54,304 nucleotides of DNA from Oscillospiraceae bacterium (GTDB lineage: Bacteria; Bacillota; Clostridia; Oscillospirales; Ruminococcaceae): the NCBI GenBank assembly GCA_017887325.1, contig JAGHIE010000023.1:1-54304 (forward strand), written 5' to 3'. Below, piece after piece: positions 6,796 to 13,919 of the stretch. The first letter of the stretch is position 1; every line of letters starts with the position of its first letter. A program made the position numbers and the translations under genes. The notes under the pieces were generated by a model, which saw only the letters and a list, made by a program, of their open reading frames with translations, was not told the origin of the DNA and ran no database searches.

Positions 6796-7428
6796 ATGAT
6801 AAAATTAGAACGTACAGATGTGATGAATTTTGAAAATGCTATGCGTGGAGCAAGAAATCCAATGAATAGCTGGGCTAGAATGGATAGCTCTTATGACGAT
6901 GAAGGAAATTTTGTGTTTGGAGAAAATGATATTTCATTAGCAAAGAGATTAATTTGTGCAGGTAATGACCATAGAAAATTTATAAGACAAATTTTTGTAT
7001 CAGTAGATATAACAGCTCCTTTATATTGGTGGAAAGAATATGACACATATAAAGTTGGTACAGTTGCAAACTCAACTAGTACAATGCATAAAATTGCAAG
7101 TAAAGAGTTTTCAAGAGAAGATTTTAGTTGTGATTTTATGAATCAAGAAACATTAGAGCAAATGGATTTAGTTATAGCACATTTAGAAAAATTAAGAATA
7201 CAATTTAATGAAACTAAAGATAAAGAAGTATGGTATAGTTTAATTCAGTTTTTACCATCATCGTATAATCAAATGAGAACTTGTACATTTAATTATGAAA
7301 ATGTATTGAATATGTATTTTTCAAGAAGACATCATAAATTACAAGAATGGCATGTTTTTTGTGATTGGGTTGAAAGTTTGCCTTATATGAAAGAGTTTAT
7401 TACTGCATTAGAAGAAAAAAATAAATAA
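6796..7428 (+). CDS. Conserved uncharacterised protein, faintly ThyX-like
   Basis: The 210-residue product has a distinctive core, I-T-A-P-L-Y-W-W-K-E (about residues 78-87) followed by D-T-Y-K-V-G-T and N-S-T-S-T-M-H-K, and a later L-P-S-S-Y-N-Q segment. Similar proteins, often unannotated, are common in Clostridia and their phages. The order of helices and the W-W-K-E/M-Y-F-S-R-R region faintly recall flavin-dependent thymidylate synthase (ThyX), but the ThyX R-H-R signature is absent; that relation is my inference. The start at 6796 follows GGAAGGA at 6781. An intergenic gap of 19 bases to the zinc-ribbon gene suggests shared transcription. Confidence 0.65.
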   Translation: MIKLERTDVMNFENAMRGARNPMNSWARMDSSYDDEGNFVFGENDISLAKRLICAGNDHRKFIRQIFVSVDITAPLYWWKEYDTYKVGTVANSTSTMHKIASKEFSREDFSCDFMNQETLEQMDLVIAHLEKLRIQFNETKDKEVWYSLIQFLPSSYNQMRTCTFNYENVLNMYFSRRHHKLQEWHVFCDWVESLPYMKEFITALEEKNK

Positions 7429-7429
7429 T

Positions 7430-7460
7430 AAAAGGTATCCTTTTTAGGATACCTTTTTAT
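7430..7460. terminator. Bidirectional terminator between converging genes
   Basis: An 11-base-pair stem (7431-7441 with 7446-7456) is flanked by an A tract and a T tract. It separates the uncharacterised gene at 6796-7428 from the converging ThuA-like gene. Confidence 0.85.
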
Positions 7461-7462
7461 TA

Positions 7463-8224
7463 TTATAATTTACCTTGAGCTCTTAAATCTTCAAGAGTTT
7501 CATCAATATGAGGAGCACCAAAGTTTTCTCTATAACCTGTTGGAGCAACCCATTGAGTAGCATTTTTAATAATTTGTCTTATTACTGGGTGATGATATGA
7601 AGTATTTGTTTCGTGTCCTGGTTGGAAATAGAAGATTTTACCTCTACCACGAGTCCATGTACAACCACTTCTAAATACTTCGCCAATATCAAACCAGCTT
7701 ATAAATATTGTATCATCTGGTTTAGGAATATCAAAGCATTCTGCATAACATTCTTCAGCACCTACTTCAAAATGTTCAGGAATTCCTTTTGCAATTGGGT
7801 GAGAAGGATTAACACAGAACATTCTTTCGTATGTATCATCTCTCCATTTTAAGTCACCAGTTGTACCTAAAATTGTTTTTAGTAGTTTTGAATAGTGAGC
7901 TGAGTGTAATAGTATTAAGCCCATTCCAGCTAAAACCCTTTGATGAATTTTTGCTACAATTTCATCAGGTACTTGGTCATGTCCCATATGTGCCCACCAG
8001 ATTAAAACATCAGTATTATTTAAAACTTCATCAGAAAGACCAATGTTTTCGTCTTGTAATGTAGCAGTAGTTACTTCTACATCATCACCTAATTCTTCAA
8101 TAATTTCTTTTACAGTGTTGTGTATACCATTAGGGTGTACAGCTAACACTTGATTTCTGTATTCTTGACTTTCTTCATCTGTTAATATTTCAGCTATGTT
8201 TTCGTTCCAAACAGTAACTTTCAT
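7463..8224 (-). CDS. ThuA-like (trehalose utilisation type) protein
   Basis: This 253-residue protein matches the ThuA family, which has a class I glutamine amidotransferase-like fold. Visible marks are N-E-N near the start, W-W-A-H-M-G-H at about residue 77, L-L-H-S-A-H (about 105), and Y-F-Q-P-G-H-E-T (about 201). ThuA proteins take part in sugar metabolism in Rhizobium, but their reaction is not established. A canonical catalytic cysteine nucleophile is not obvious. A perfect cre-like site (8243-8256) lies about 20 bases upstream, which fits carbon-catabolite or LacI-type control and a role in carbohydrate use. The gene stands alone with an AGGAG-type site at about 8229-8233. Confidence 0.85.
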   Translation of the reverse strand: MKVTVWNENIAEILTDEESQEYRNQVLAVHPNGIHNTVKEIIEELGDDVEVTTATLQDENIGLSDEVLNNTDVLIWWAHMGHDQVPDEIVAKIHQRVLAGMGLILLHSAHYSKLLKTILGTTGDLKWRDDTYERMFCVNPSHPIAKGIPEHFEVGAEECYAECFDIPKPDDTIFISWFDIGEVFRSGCTWTRGRGKIFYFQPGHETNTSYHHPVIRQIIKNATQWVAPTGYRENFGAPHIDETLEDLRAQGKL

Positions 8225-8242
8225 ATATATCTCCTCATTTCT

Positions 8243-8256
8243 TGTAAACGATTACA
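8243..8256. promoter_or_regulatory. cre-like operator upstream of the thuA-like gene
   Basis: The 14-base near-palindrome TGTAAACGATTACA fits the CcpA catabolite-responsive element consensus (TGWAANCGNTNWCA) at every defined position; related LacI-family regulators use similar sites. It lies 19 bases upstream of the ATG at 8224, so it probably sits within or just after the promoter and would repress. Whether CcpA or a local LacI-type protein binds is not visible. Confidence 0.7.
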
Positions 8257-8403
8257 AATATTTGTATAAGTAGATTATATAAAAGAATAAAGACAATGTC
8301 AAACTGTATTTTATATAAAAATTTTATTAATTTATTGTAGGATAAATCAAAATATTAATACCGATAAGTTTTTGTTAAATATAGAGAATTAAAAGATAAT
8401 TAT

Positions 8404-8459
8404 AACCACATTAAGTTTTCAACAAGTATTTTATTTAATGTTGAAAACTTAATGTGGTT
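8404..8459. repeat. Perfect inverted repeat, 21-base arms
   Basis: Bases 8404-8424 and 8439-8459 are exact reverse complements around a 14-base loop. The arm contains AAGTTTTCAACA. It sits about 100 bases after the end of the minus-strand DUF3048 gene, but no T tract follows on the minus strand; on the plus strand a T run follows 13 bases later. It may be a terminator or processing stem for the long minus-strand operon, or a small mobile repeat. Confidence 0.6.
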
Positions 8460-8561
8460 GATATATTGTTTTTTTAAAATGTTTTTGCAGAATTAAATTA
8501 ACAAAATAAATAATAATAGAAAATAAAAGAATAAAAGCTGTAATTTTCAACGATTTAATAA

Positions 8562-9626
8562 TTATGAGTTGAAAACTGTATTACTAGATTCTTCATTATA
8601 TGCAAACATAATTAAAGATTTACCTTGATTTACAACTAATTCTTCACCATTTTCAAGAGTGTATTTAATAGGAGATTCTACTGATGGTTTAGTCCAATTA
8701 ATTTTTGTTTTGGTTCCTTGAGTTAAATAATATCCATATCCACCATCTTCAAGATGTAAATCACGAAGTGTAGGGTCACCATTAAAAGAAGTTATATTTG
8801 AATACAATATAAATACATTGTCTGTTGATACTTGAACATTGTTAGAAGCATCTAGTTGAGGTTCGCCAAATTCAGATTTGTTATATTTTTTTGTTGCAGC
8901 GTCATAGTTTAAATCACAAGTTACTTCACCAGATAGTTTAACAGAAACAGAATTTGCCATTGTATCAGGAAAAGTAATAGGTGTTTCACTTTCATTAAAT
9001 TTGAAAGCAGGAGAAGTTTGGTAATTCATATCAATATTATTGCTTTGTAGAGTTTGTGTAAAAGCAGAAGTAGAAATCATACCTGTGTGTTCTAAAGAAT
9101 ACCCACTATCTAATCTGTTTTGATCTCTAAAGAAGGATTCATAACCACTTTGACCATCAAAGTTATTAATATTATAGTTTTCTAACCAGTTATATCCTGC
9201 ATAACTTCCACCCCAGTGTACGAAAACTGTATTGTAAGGAATTGAAAGCTCTACAAAGTCATGTCTTACAGAACGAAGTGGACCTACTGTTTGAGGTTTA
9301 GTATAATCAGCAAAAAGAGCCATTATTCTAGTTGCACTTCCTTCATAAGGCCATTCATATAGTATATCAGCATCTGAAATACCGTATTGAGGCCACGCAC
9401 TATGAGAGTTATTAATTATGAAAGACACAGGTCTTTTGTTGAGCATAGAAGGATTTAAGTCAGCAGTACCAGTTAAAGGGTTTATGTTTGTAGGTTTAGG
9501 AGCTTCAGATGAAGATTCTGATACATTTTTAGAAACAACTTCTTTGTGTTCAACTTTTTTGCAAGAAAATAAACTACTTATAATTATAGTTGCAGATAAA
9601 ACTGCTATTAAAACTTTTTTAAACAT
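8562..9626 (-). CDS. DUF3048-family lipoprotein (YerB-like)
   Basis: A 354-residue lipoprotein. The N-terminus is a signal peptide with a lipobox ending L-F-S-C (cysteine about residue 22), then a Ser/Glu-rich linker, then the DUF3048 domain with N-P-L-T-G, R-P-V-S-F-I-I-N-N (about residue 65) and a conserved W-P-Q-Y-G, followed by G-P-L-R-S-V-R. The Bacillus member YerB is a surface lipoprotein of unclear function. It starts 18 bases after the DHHW-family gene and is the last gene of the long minus-strand run. It would be anchored to the outer face of the membrane. Confidence 0.85.
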   Translation of the reverse strand: MFKKVLIAVLSATIIISSLFSCKKVEHKEVVSKNVSESSSEAPKPTNINPLTGTADLNPSMLNKRPVSFIINNSHSAWPQYGISDADILYEWPYEGSATRIMALFADYTKPQTVGPLRSVRHDFVELSIPYNTVFVHWGGSYAGYNWLENYNINNFDGQSGYESFFRDQNRLDSGYSLEHTGMISTSAFTQTLQSNNIDMNYQTSPAFKFNESETPITFPDTMANSVSVKLSGEVTCDLNYDAATKKYNKSEFGEPQLDASNNVQVSTDNVFILYSNITSFNGDPTLRDLHLEDGGYGYYLTQGTKTKINWTKPSVESPIKYTLENGEELVVNQGKSLIMFAYNEESSNTVFNS

Positions 9627-9644
9627 AGAAATAAAATCCTTTCT

Positions 9645-10826
9645 TTACAATAACAAACTTAATTTAGAATAGATAGAAGTATTGTTATTAAAGTTGTCAA
9701 CATCATATAAAAATAAAATAGAATCAAATTTATTTAAATCTAATTCTTCTAGTTCTTTTTCTGATATCAAGTCTAAGTCAACTAAGGTTATATTTGAAAA
9801 GTGTAAAGGTAGAAATTGCATTAAGTTATTAGTTAAACTGTCTTTAAAAATTAAAATATTATCAGACCCTATATTTAATGTTTTAATTTGAGTTACAGGA
9901 CTTGGTGCGCCTAAGTAAACATTCAATTTATTAGTTGTTTGTAGATTGTTTTTAAAAAATATAGAATCGTTAGTATACTGTTCTGAATTATTATATTTTA
10001 CAACTTTATCAACTACATTAAAACCATTATAATGAAACAAATCAATAGTATCATCATATTTAGGTTTTATCAAAGTTTGTGAATATAAATCTCCTAAAAA
10101 ATTGTGATAAGTATGTTCAATATCAAATCTATCAATGGGAATAGGAGTTTTACCCATTGCACTTATAATAGCAGAATAAATATAGTATCCACCTAAAGAG
10201 GTAATGCTAGAATCTGTATTATAGAATATATAATTATTTTTTTGAGAAGAAAGAATAGAAAATATATCTATTGTAGAATTTGAAACTTCGCTATACATAT
10301 CTGAAATAAACTTAGATTGATTCAAGGTATTATATGATGAAGGTAAATCGTTTTTATATATTTCACTAGCTGTTGGTACAAGACCAAAATAACAATCAAT
10401 ATTTTTTGAATATTTTTTGGTGAATTCTGATACTGCTTTTGAATTGTTTTCAGCTGTTGTAGTGTTTTGTGTTTGAACATTATATATCAATCTATCATTT
10501 GTGATAAATATATCATTTATTGGATTGATACCATAGCCTTTTTTTATTTTATTAGTAAAAGATTTTGCATATTTATTAAAAATAAAATTATCGGAATATA
10601 CCTTGCTTAAAGATTTAGAATAAGACCCATCAGATACAGATTTTAAAGTAGGTTTTGCTATTTGAGAAGTGTCTTTCTCAATAATAAAATTAAAAAAAAC
10701 ACTTGATATAAGTAGTAGTAGTGAAACGCAAATAGCAAAGACAAAAGGTATAATTTTAACATCTATTTTTTTGTTTTTAGATTCAACATAATTGTATTTA
10801 TCAAATAATGTAGATATAATAATCAC
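9645..10826 (-). CDS. DHHW-family protein with altered catalytic motif
   Basis: A 393-residue protein with one N-terminal membrane helix (about residues 24-46) and an outside domain. It fits the DHHW/AlgX-like group that partners MBOAT acyltransferases in modifying surface polymers. The family signature T-D-H-H-W-T-S-L-G is here T-D-S-S-I-T-S-L-G (204-212), so both histidines and the tryptophan are gone. The K-D-S motif (serine about 330) and the L-V-D-L-D stretch are kept. I chose GTG at 10826 because AAGGG lies just ahead; an upstream ATG at 10883 is possible but overlaps the MBOAT gene by 53 bases. It follows the MBOAT stop by four bases. Confidence 0.75.
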   Translation of the reverse strand: MIIISTLFDKYNYVESKNKKIDVKIIPFVFAICVSLLLLISSVFFNFIIEKDTSQIAKPTLKSVSDGSYSKSLSKVYSDNFIFNKYAKSFTNKIKKGYGINPINDIFITNDRLIYNVQTQNTTTAENNSKAVSEFTKKYSKNIDCYFGLVPTASEIYKNDLPSSYNTLNQSKFISDMYSEVSNSTIDIFSILSSQKNNYIFYNTDSSITSLGGYYIYSAIISAMGKTPIPIDRFDIEHTYHNFLGDLYSQTLIKPKYDDTIDLFHYNGFNVVDKVVKYNNSEQYTNDSIFFKNNLQTTNKLNVYLGAPSPVTQIKTLNIGSDNILIFKDSLTNNLMQFLPLHFSNITLVDLDLISEKELEELDLNKFDSILFLYDVDNFNNNTSIYSKLSLLL

Positions 10827-10830
10827 ACCC

Positions 10831-12228
10831 TTAAATAAAATTAAATAAAGGTAAAGAACCGTATTGTGAAAAATTTTGTGCAATAATATATATATAACAA
10901 AATACTGTTAATAACAAATCAATACTAATTCTAACCCATTTTATCACATTAGGTTTATTATCTTCAACCTTTTTCATCAAATTATTACCTATATTAGTGC
11001 AACAGATGCTTCCTAGTATTATAATTGGAAGTATTTGTTGTAGATAATTTATAGCTAAAAAAGACTTGTCAACAAATATTCCTGTAAACATATTAGAATA
11101 GAAATTCATAATATCTCCAAAAGAAGAAAATGCAAATATTACAAAACTAAATAATAAAATCAACAAAGTATAAATATGCTGAATTATTTTAGGAAGTTTA
11201 GTTAAGATTTTTGATAAAAATAAATTTTCAATTAAAATGATAACTCCTAATGATATACCCCATAAAATATAGTTTAAAGAGTTACCATACCACAATCCAA
11301 TTAAAAACCAAATTAAAAGAAGTCTAAAAGATATAATAGTTTTATTGTTAAATTGAGAACCTAGAGGTGTAAATATATAAGTTTTATACCAATTGATTAA
11401 TGATATATTAAATCTTCTAGAAAATTCAGCAATGCTTTTTGACATATATGGATAATTAAAGTTGATAGGTAGTTCAAAACCAAATATTTTTGCTATACCT
11501 CTAGACATATCGGAATATGCAGAAAAATAAAAATATATAGCTAACATAAAGCATATGATACCAATCCAAGAAGAGAGAATGGAAGTATAATCATTATTTA
11601 AATTTTTGATTGAAACCCAAAAGTTAAAAAAGCTATCTGCAAAAAATATCTTTTTAGCAAGACCTTTTATAAAAACACCATATCCTGTAAAAATTTTATT
11701 TGTAGATTCTTCTCTATTTTCTAATTCTATTCTCATATCACTGTATCTTAGAATAGGACCACATACTAGCTGTGGGAAAAACGCCATATATACACCAAAA
11801 TTAATAAAATTAGTTTGTACTCTAACCTTTTTTAGATATAAATCTATCACATAAGATAATCCCTGTAGTATATAAATTGATAATCCAAAAGGAATTAGGG
11901 ATTTTGTGAATATGTTTGAAATATTAGAAAAGTTGATAAGAGAATATTTAAATACTACAAAAGTTATAATATTTATTGCTATTGTAGACCAAAAGACAAT
12001 GTTTTTATTAGTGGGTTTGTCCTTAAACTTATTTATATAGATACCACTAATAAAGTCAGTACACATTATAAAAAGCAATAAAAATACAAGGATAGGCTCT
12101 ACCCAAGCATATAAAATTAAATTTGAAAAGAATAAAACTTTATTTCTATGAATGGTAGGCGTTAAAAAATATGTTAACAGTATTATGGGAAAAAATCCAA
12201 ATATAAATATTGTATTAGAAAACTCCAA
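10831..12228 (-). CDS. MBOAT-family membrane protein lacking usual histidines
   Basis: A 465-residue polytopic protein of the AlgI/DltB-like MBOAT family, which moves acyl groups onto extracellular polymers. Recognisable blocks include Q-L-V-C-G-P-I-L-R (about 153-161), S-A-Y-S-D-M-S-R-G-I-A and Y-K-T-Y-I-F-T-P-L-G (281-290). The two blocks that usually carry histidines are changed: W-H-I-S is F-N-I-S (asparagine 274) and G-L-W-H-G is G-L-W-Y-G (tyrosine 314). The frame is open and full length. The next gene is its usual DHHW-type partner, also altered. It lies 15 bases after the TOPRIM-type gene. It may be inactive as an acyltransferase or have shifted function. Confidence 0.85.
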   Translation of the reverse strand: MEFSNTIFIFGFFPIILLTYFLTPTIHRNKVLFFSNLILYAWVEPILVFLLLFIMCTDFISGIYINKFKDKPTNKNIVFWSTIAINIITFVVFKYSLINFSNISNIFTKSLIPFGLSIYILQGLSYVIDLYLKKVRVQTNFINFGVYMAFFPQLVCGPILRYSDMRIELENREESTNKIFTGYGVFIKGLAKKIFFADSFFNFWVSIKNLNNDYTSILSSWIGIICFMLAIYFYFSAYSDMSRGIAKIFGFELPINFNYPYMSKSIAEFSRRFNISLINWYKTYIFTPLGSQFNNKTIISFRLLLIWFLIGLWYGNSLNYILWGISLGVIILIENLFLSKILTKLPKIIQHIYTLLILLFSFVIFAFSSFGDIMNFYSNMFTGIFVDKSFLAINYLQQILPIIILGSICCTNIGNNLMKKVEDNKPNVIKWVRISIDLLLTVFCYIYIIAQNFSQYGSLPLFNFI

Positions 12229-12243
12229 CTAAATTCACCTCAT

Positions 12244-12846
12244 TTACTGTAAGTCATCATGGATTTGTTGTGCTGTTTTTAAAAAATCATCATATGAAAT
12301 TAAAGTATTTATTATATCTAATAGTGAGTTGGTTGATAAATAAGATGGTAAATTTAATTTTTTCAAAAGCATTTTTCTTAAAACAGAACTATTATCTCTA
12401 CCACAAAAACCATATTCAAATAAATCCATTTTAGTTATTTTTTTGCTTGGATTATCATCTAAACTAACATCAATATTTTGTTTATCAAATATATCTTTAA
12501 GAAGGTCAACATCTATTCCTTCTACACCAAGAGTACCTTCTTTTGAACCTTGAGTTTTTCTTTTTTCTTTACCTTTTATTTGAGGAATATATATATTTGT
12601 AATATTGTTTGAGTTTTTGGTGATAGATTTTATATAGTTTCTTATCTTAAAACCAGCAACATCAGAATCAGTTATAATAATTAAACCAACTGTATCGCAT
12701 AAAGTTTTTATAAGGTCTCTTTTTTCTTTATCCTTAAAAATTCTAAAGCCATTAGTTGTTATTATTAAACCATCAATAAAACTTTCTAGTTTAATTTTAT
12801 CATATTTACCTTCAACTAAAATGGCTTTTGATATTTTTATTTTCAT
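12244..12846 (-). CDS. TOPRIM protein related to ribonuclease M5
   Basis: A 200-residue protein with an N-terminal TOPRIM fold: V-E-G-K-Y-D (about 11-16) carries the conserved glutamate and T-D-S-D-V-A-G-F (about 58-65) the two aspartates. T-T-N-G-F-R-I-F (about 30-37) is typical of ribonuclease M5-like proteins, which mature 5S rRNA, and the C-terminal half (about 125-200) resembles their DUF4093 part. RNase M5 usually sits beside ksgA; here the neighbour is holA, so it may be a paralogue with another target. The start follows AAGGAG. It begins 12 bases after holA. Confidence 0.75.
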   Translation of the reverse strand: MKIKISKAILVEGKYDKIKLESFIDGLIITTNGFRIFKDKEKRDLIKTLCDTVGLIIITDSDVAGFKIRNYIKSITKNSNNITNIYIPQIKGKEKRKTQGSKEGTLGVEGIDVDLLKDIFDKQNIDVSLDDNPSKKITKMDLFEYGFCGRDNSSVLRKMLLKKLNLPSYLSTNSLLDIINTLISYDDFLKTAQQIHDDLQ

Positions 12847-12858
12847 ATGTTAACTCCT

Positions 12859-13899
12859 TTAGTTTTTGATTATAGACATTTTTCCAATCATCTGTTCTAA
12901 AATTATTTTACTATCTAATTTAGATGATTTTAAAAGGGTATCAGCTTCTTCAAGGCAAAAAAGGCAATGTCTTATTTGCTCTATAGAAAATTTTGAAACA
13001 TCAGCATAAAGTTTTGTTATTCTATATTTAGAGCGATATTTAAAGTCAGAAATAACATCATCACTTGAAAGTAGAACAGATTGAGCTGTTTTTATTCTAT
13101 ACATATCAATAAAAGACATATTTAATGCACCCATAATCATAATAGGGCTTATTCTATCATAAAAAAGTTTATCCAATATAGCGTAAGCTTTATCATAATT
13201 TGATTTTAAAATTTGATTAGATAAGTCAAATGCTGTGTTTTGTACTGTGTCAACACATAGTAAATTTAAAGTTTCCATAGATATTTGAGAGTTTTCACCA
13301 CAATATTGGATAAGTTTTTCAAGCTCGTTTAATATTATATCATAAGAATTACTACATCTTTCTATTAAAGAATATATGACATTATTTTCGATAGTAATAT
13401 TATGTTTTTTACACTTTGACAAAATAGTTTTTCGTAAAGTTGCTCTATCTTTTAAGCCAAATTCACAAACTGCACCATTGTTTTTATTAATTGTATTTAT
13501 AATTGATTTGAATTTTGTCCCTTTATTAAAGTCAAAATCTGTTGTTGTGTAGTAAAATATTACAATACAACTTTCATTTTTAAACTCAAATGTTTTTAGT
13601 AATATCTCAAAATCAGATTTATTTATTTTTTCTATGTTTAGATTTTTTACTAAAATACACTTTCTATCGCACATCATAGGTATTTGTTCATACGCAGATG
13701 TGAAATCTTCTATTGAAAAAGATTCATTATCAAATTTTTGTTTGTTAAAATCTTCTAGTCCTGGAACTAGAATTTTTTTTGTCAATTTAGATACTATATT
13801 TTTTATTAGATATACTTCATCACCATACAGAAAATAAAAAGGAAACACTTCGCCAGATTTTATACTAGCACTCAAATTTTGGTCTGTAAATATAGGCAA
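12859..13899 (-). CDS. holA: DNA polymerase III delta subunit
   Basis: The 346-residue product resembles the clamp-loader delta subunit: F-Y-F-L-Y-G-D-E near residue 20 (the P-loop-like start), C-I-L-V-K-N-L (about 80-86), then a helical middle and a C-terminal collar domain with L-E-Q-M-I near the end. Delta opens the beta clamp in the clamp loader. Length fits the family (about 330-350). It lies between comEC (20 bases upstream) and the TOPRIM gene, and holA next to comEC is a common Gram-positive order. The start is supported by a GGAGTG-type site. Confidence 0.88.
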   Translation of the reverse strand: MPIFTDQNLSASIKSGEVFPFYFLYGDEVYLIKNIVSKLTKKILVPGLEDFNKQKFDNESFSIEDFTSAYEQIPMMCDRKCILVKNLNIEKINKSDFEILLKTFEFKNESCIVIFYYTTTDFDFNKGTKFKSIINTINKNNGAVCEFGLKDRATLRKTILSKCKKHNITIENNVIYSLIERCSNSYDIILNELEKLIQYCGENSQISMETLNLLCVDTVQNTAFDLSNQILKSNYDKAYAILDKLFYDRISPIMIMGALNMSFIDMYRIKTAQSVLLSSDDVISDFKYRSKYRITKLYADVSKFSIEQIRHCLFCLEEADTLLKSSKLDSKIILEQMIGKMSIIKN

Positions 13900-13919
13900 A
13901 AAGACTCACTCCTTTATAT

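Larger units (their letters stand above)
8225..8561. other. Intergenic region between thuA-like and DUF3048 genes
   Basis: About 340 bases without a gene. It holds the cre-like site (8243-8256) near the thuA-like start and a perfect 21-base inverted repeat (8404-8424 with 8439-8459). The rest is AT-rich and I see no other ORF or RNA with support. Confidence 0.7.

Noticed and set aside
12244-12846. Calling the TOPRIM gene a true ribonuclease M5 (rnmV)
   Set aside because: The motifs fit but the neighbour is holA rather than ksgA, so the gene symbol was left empty.
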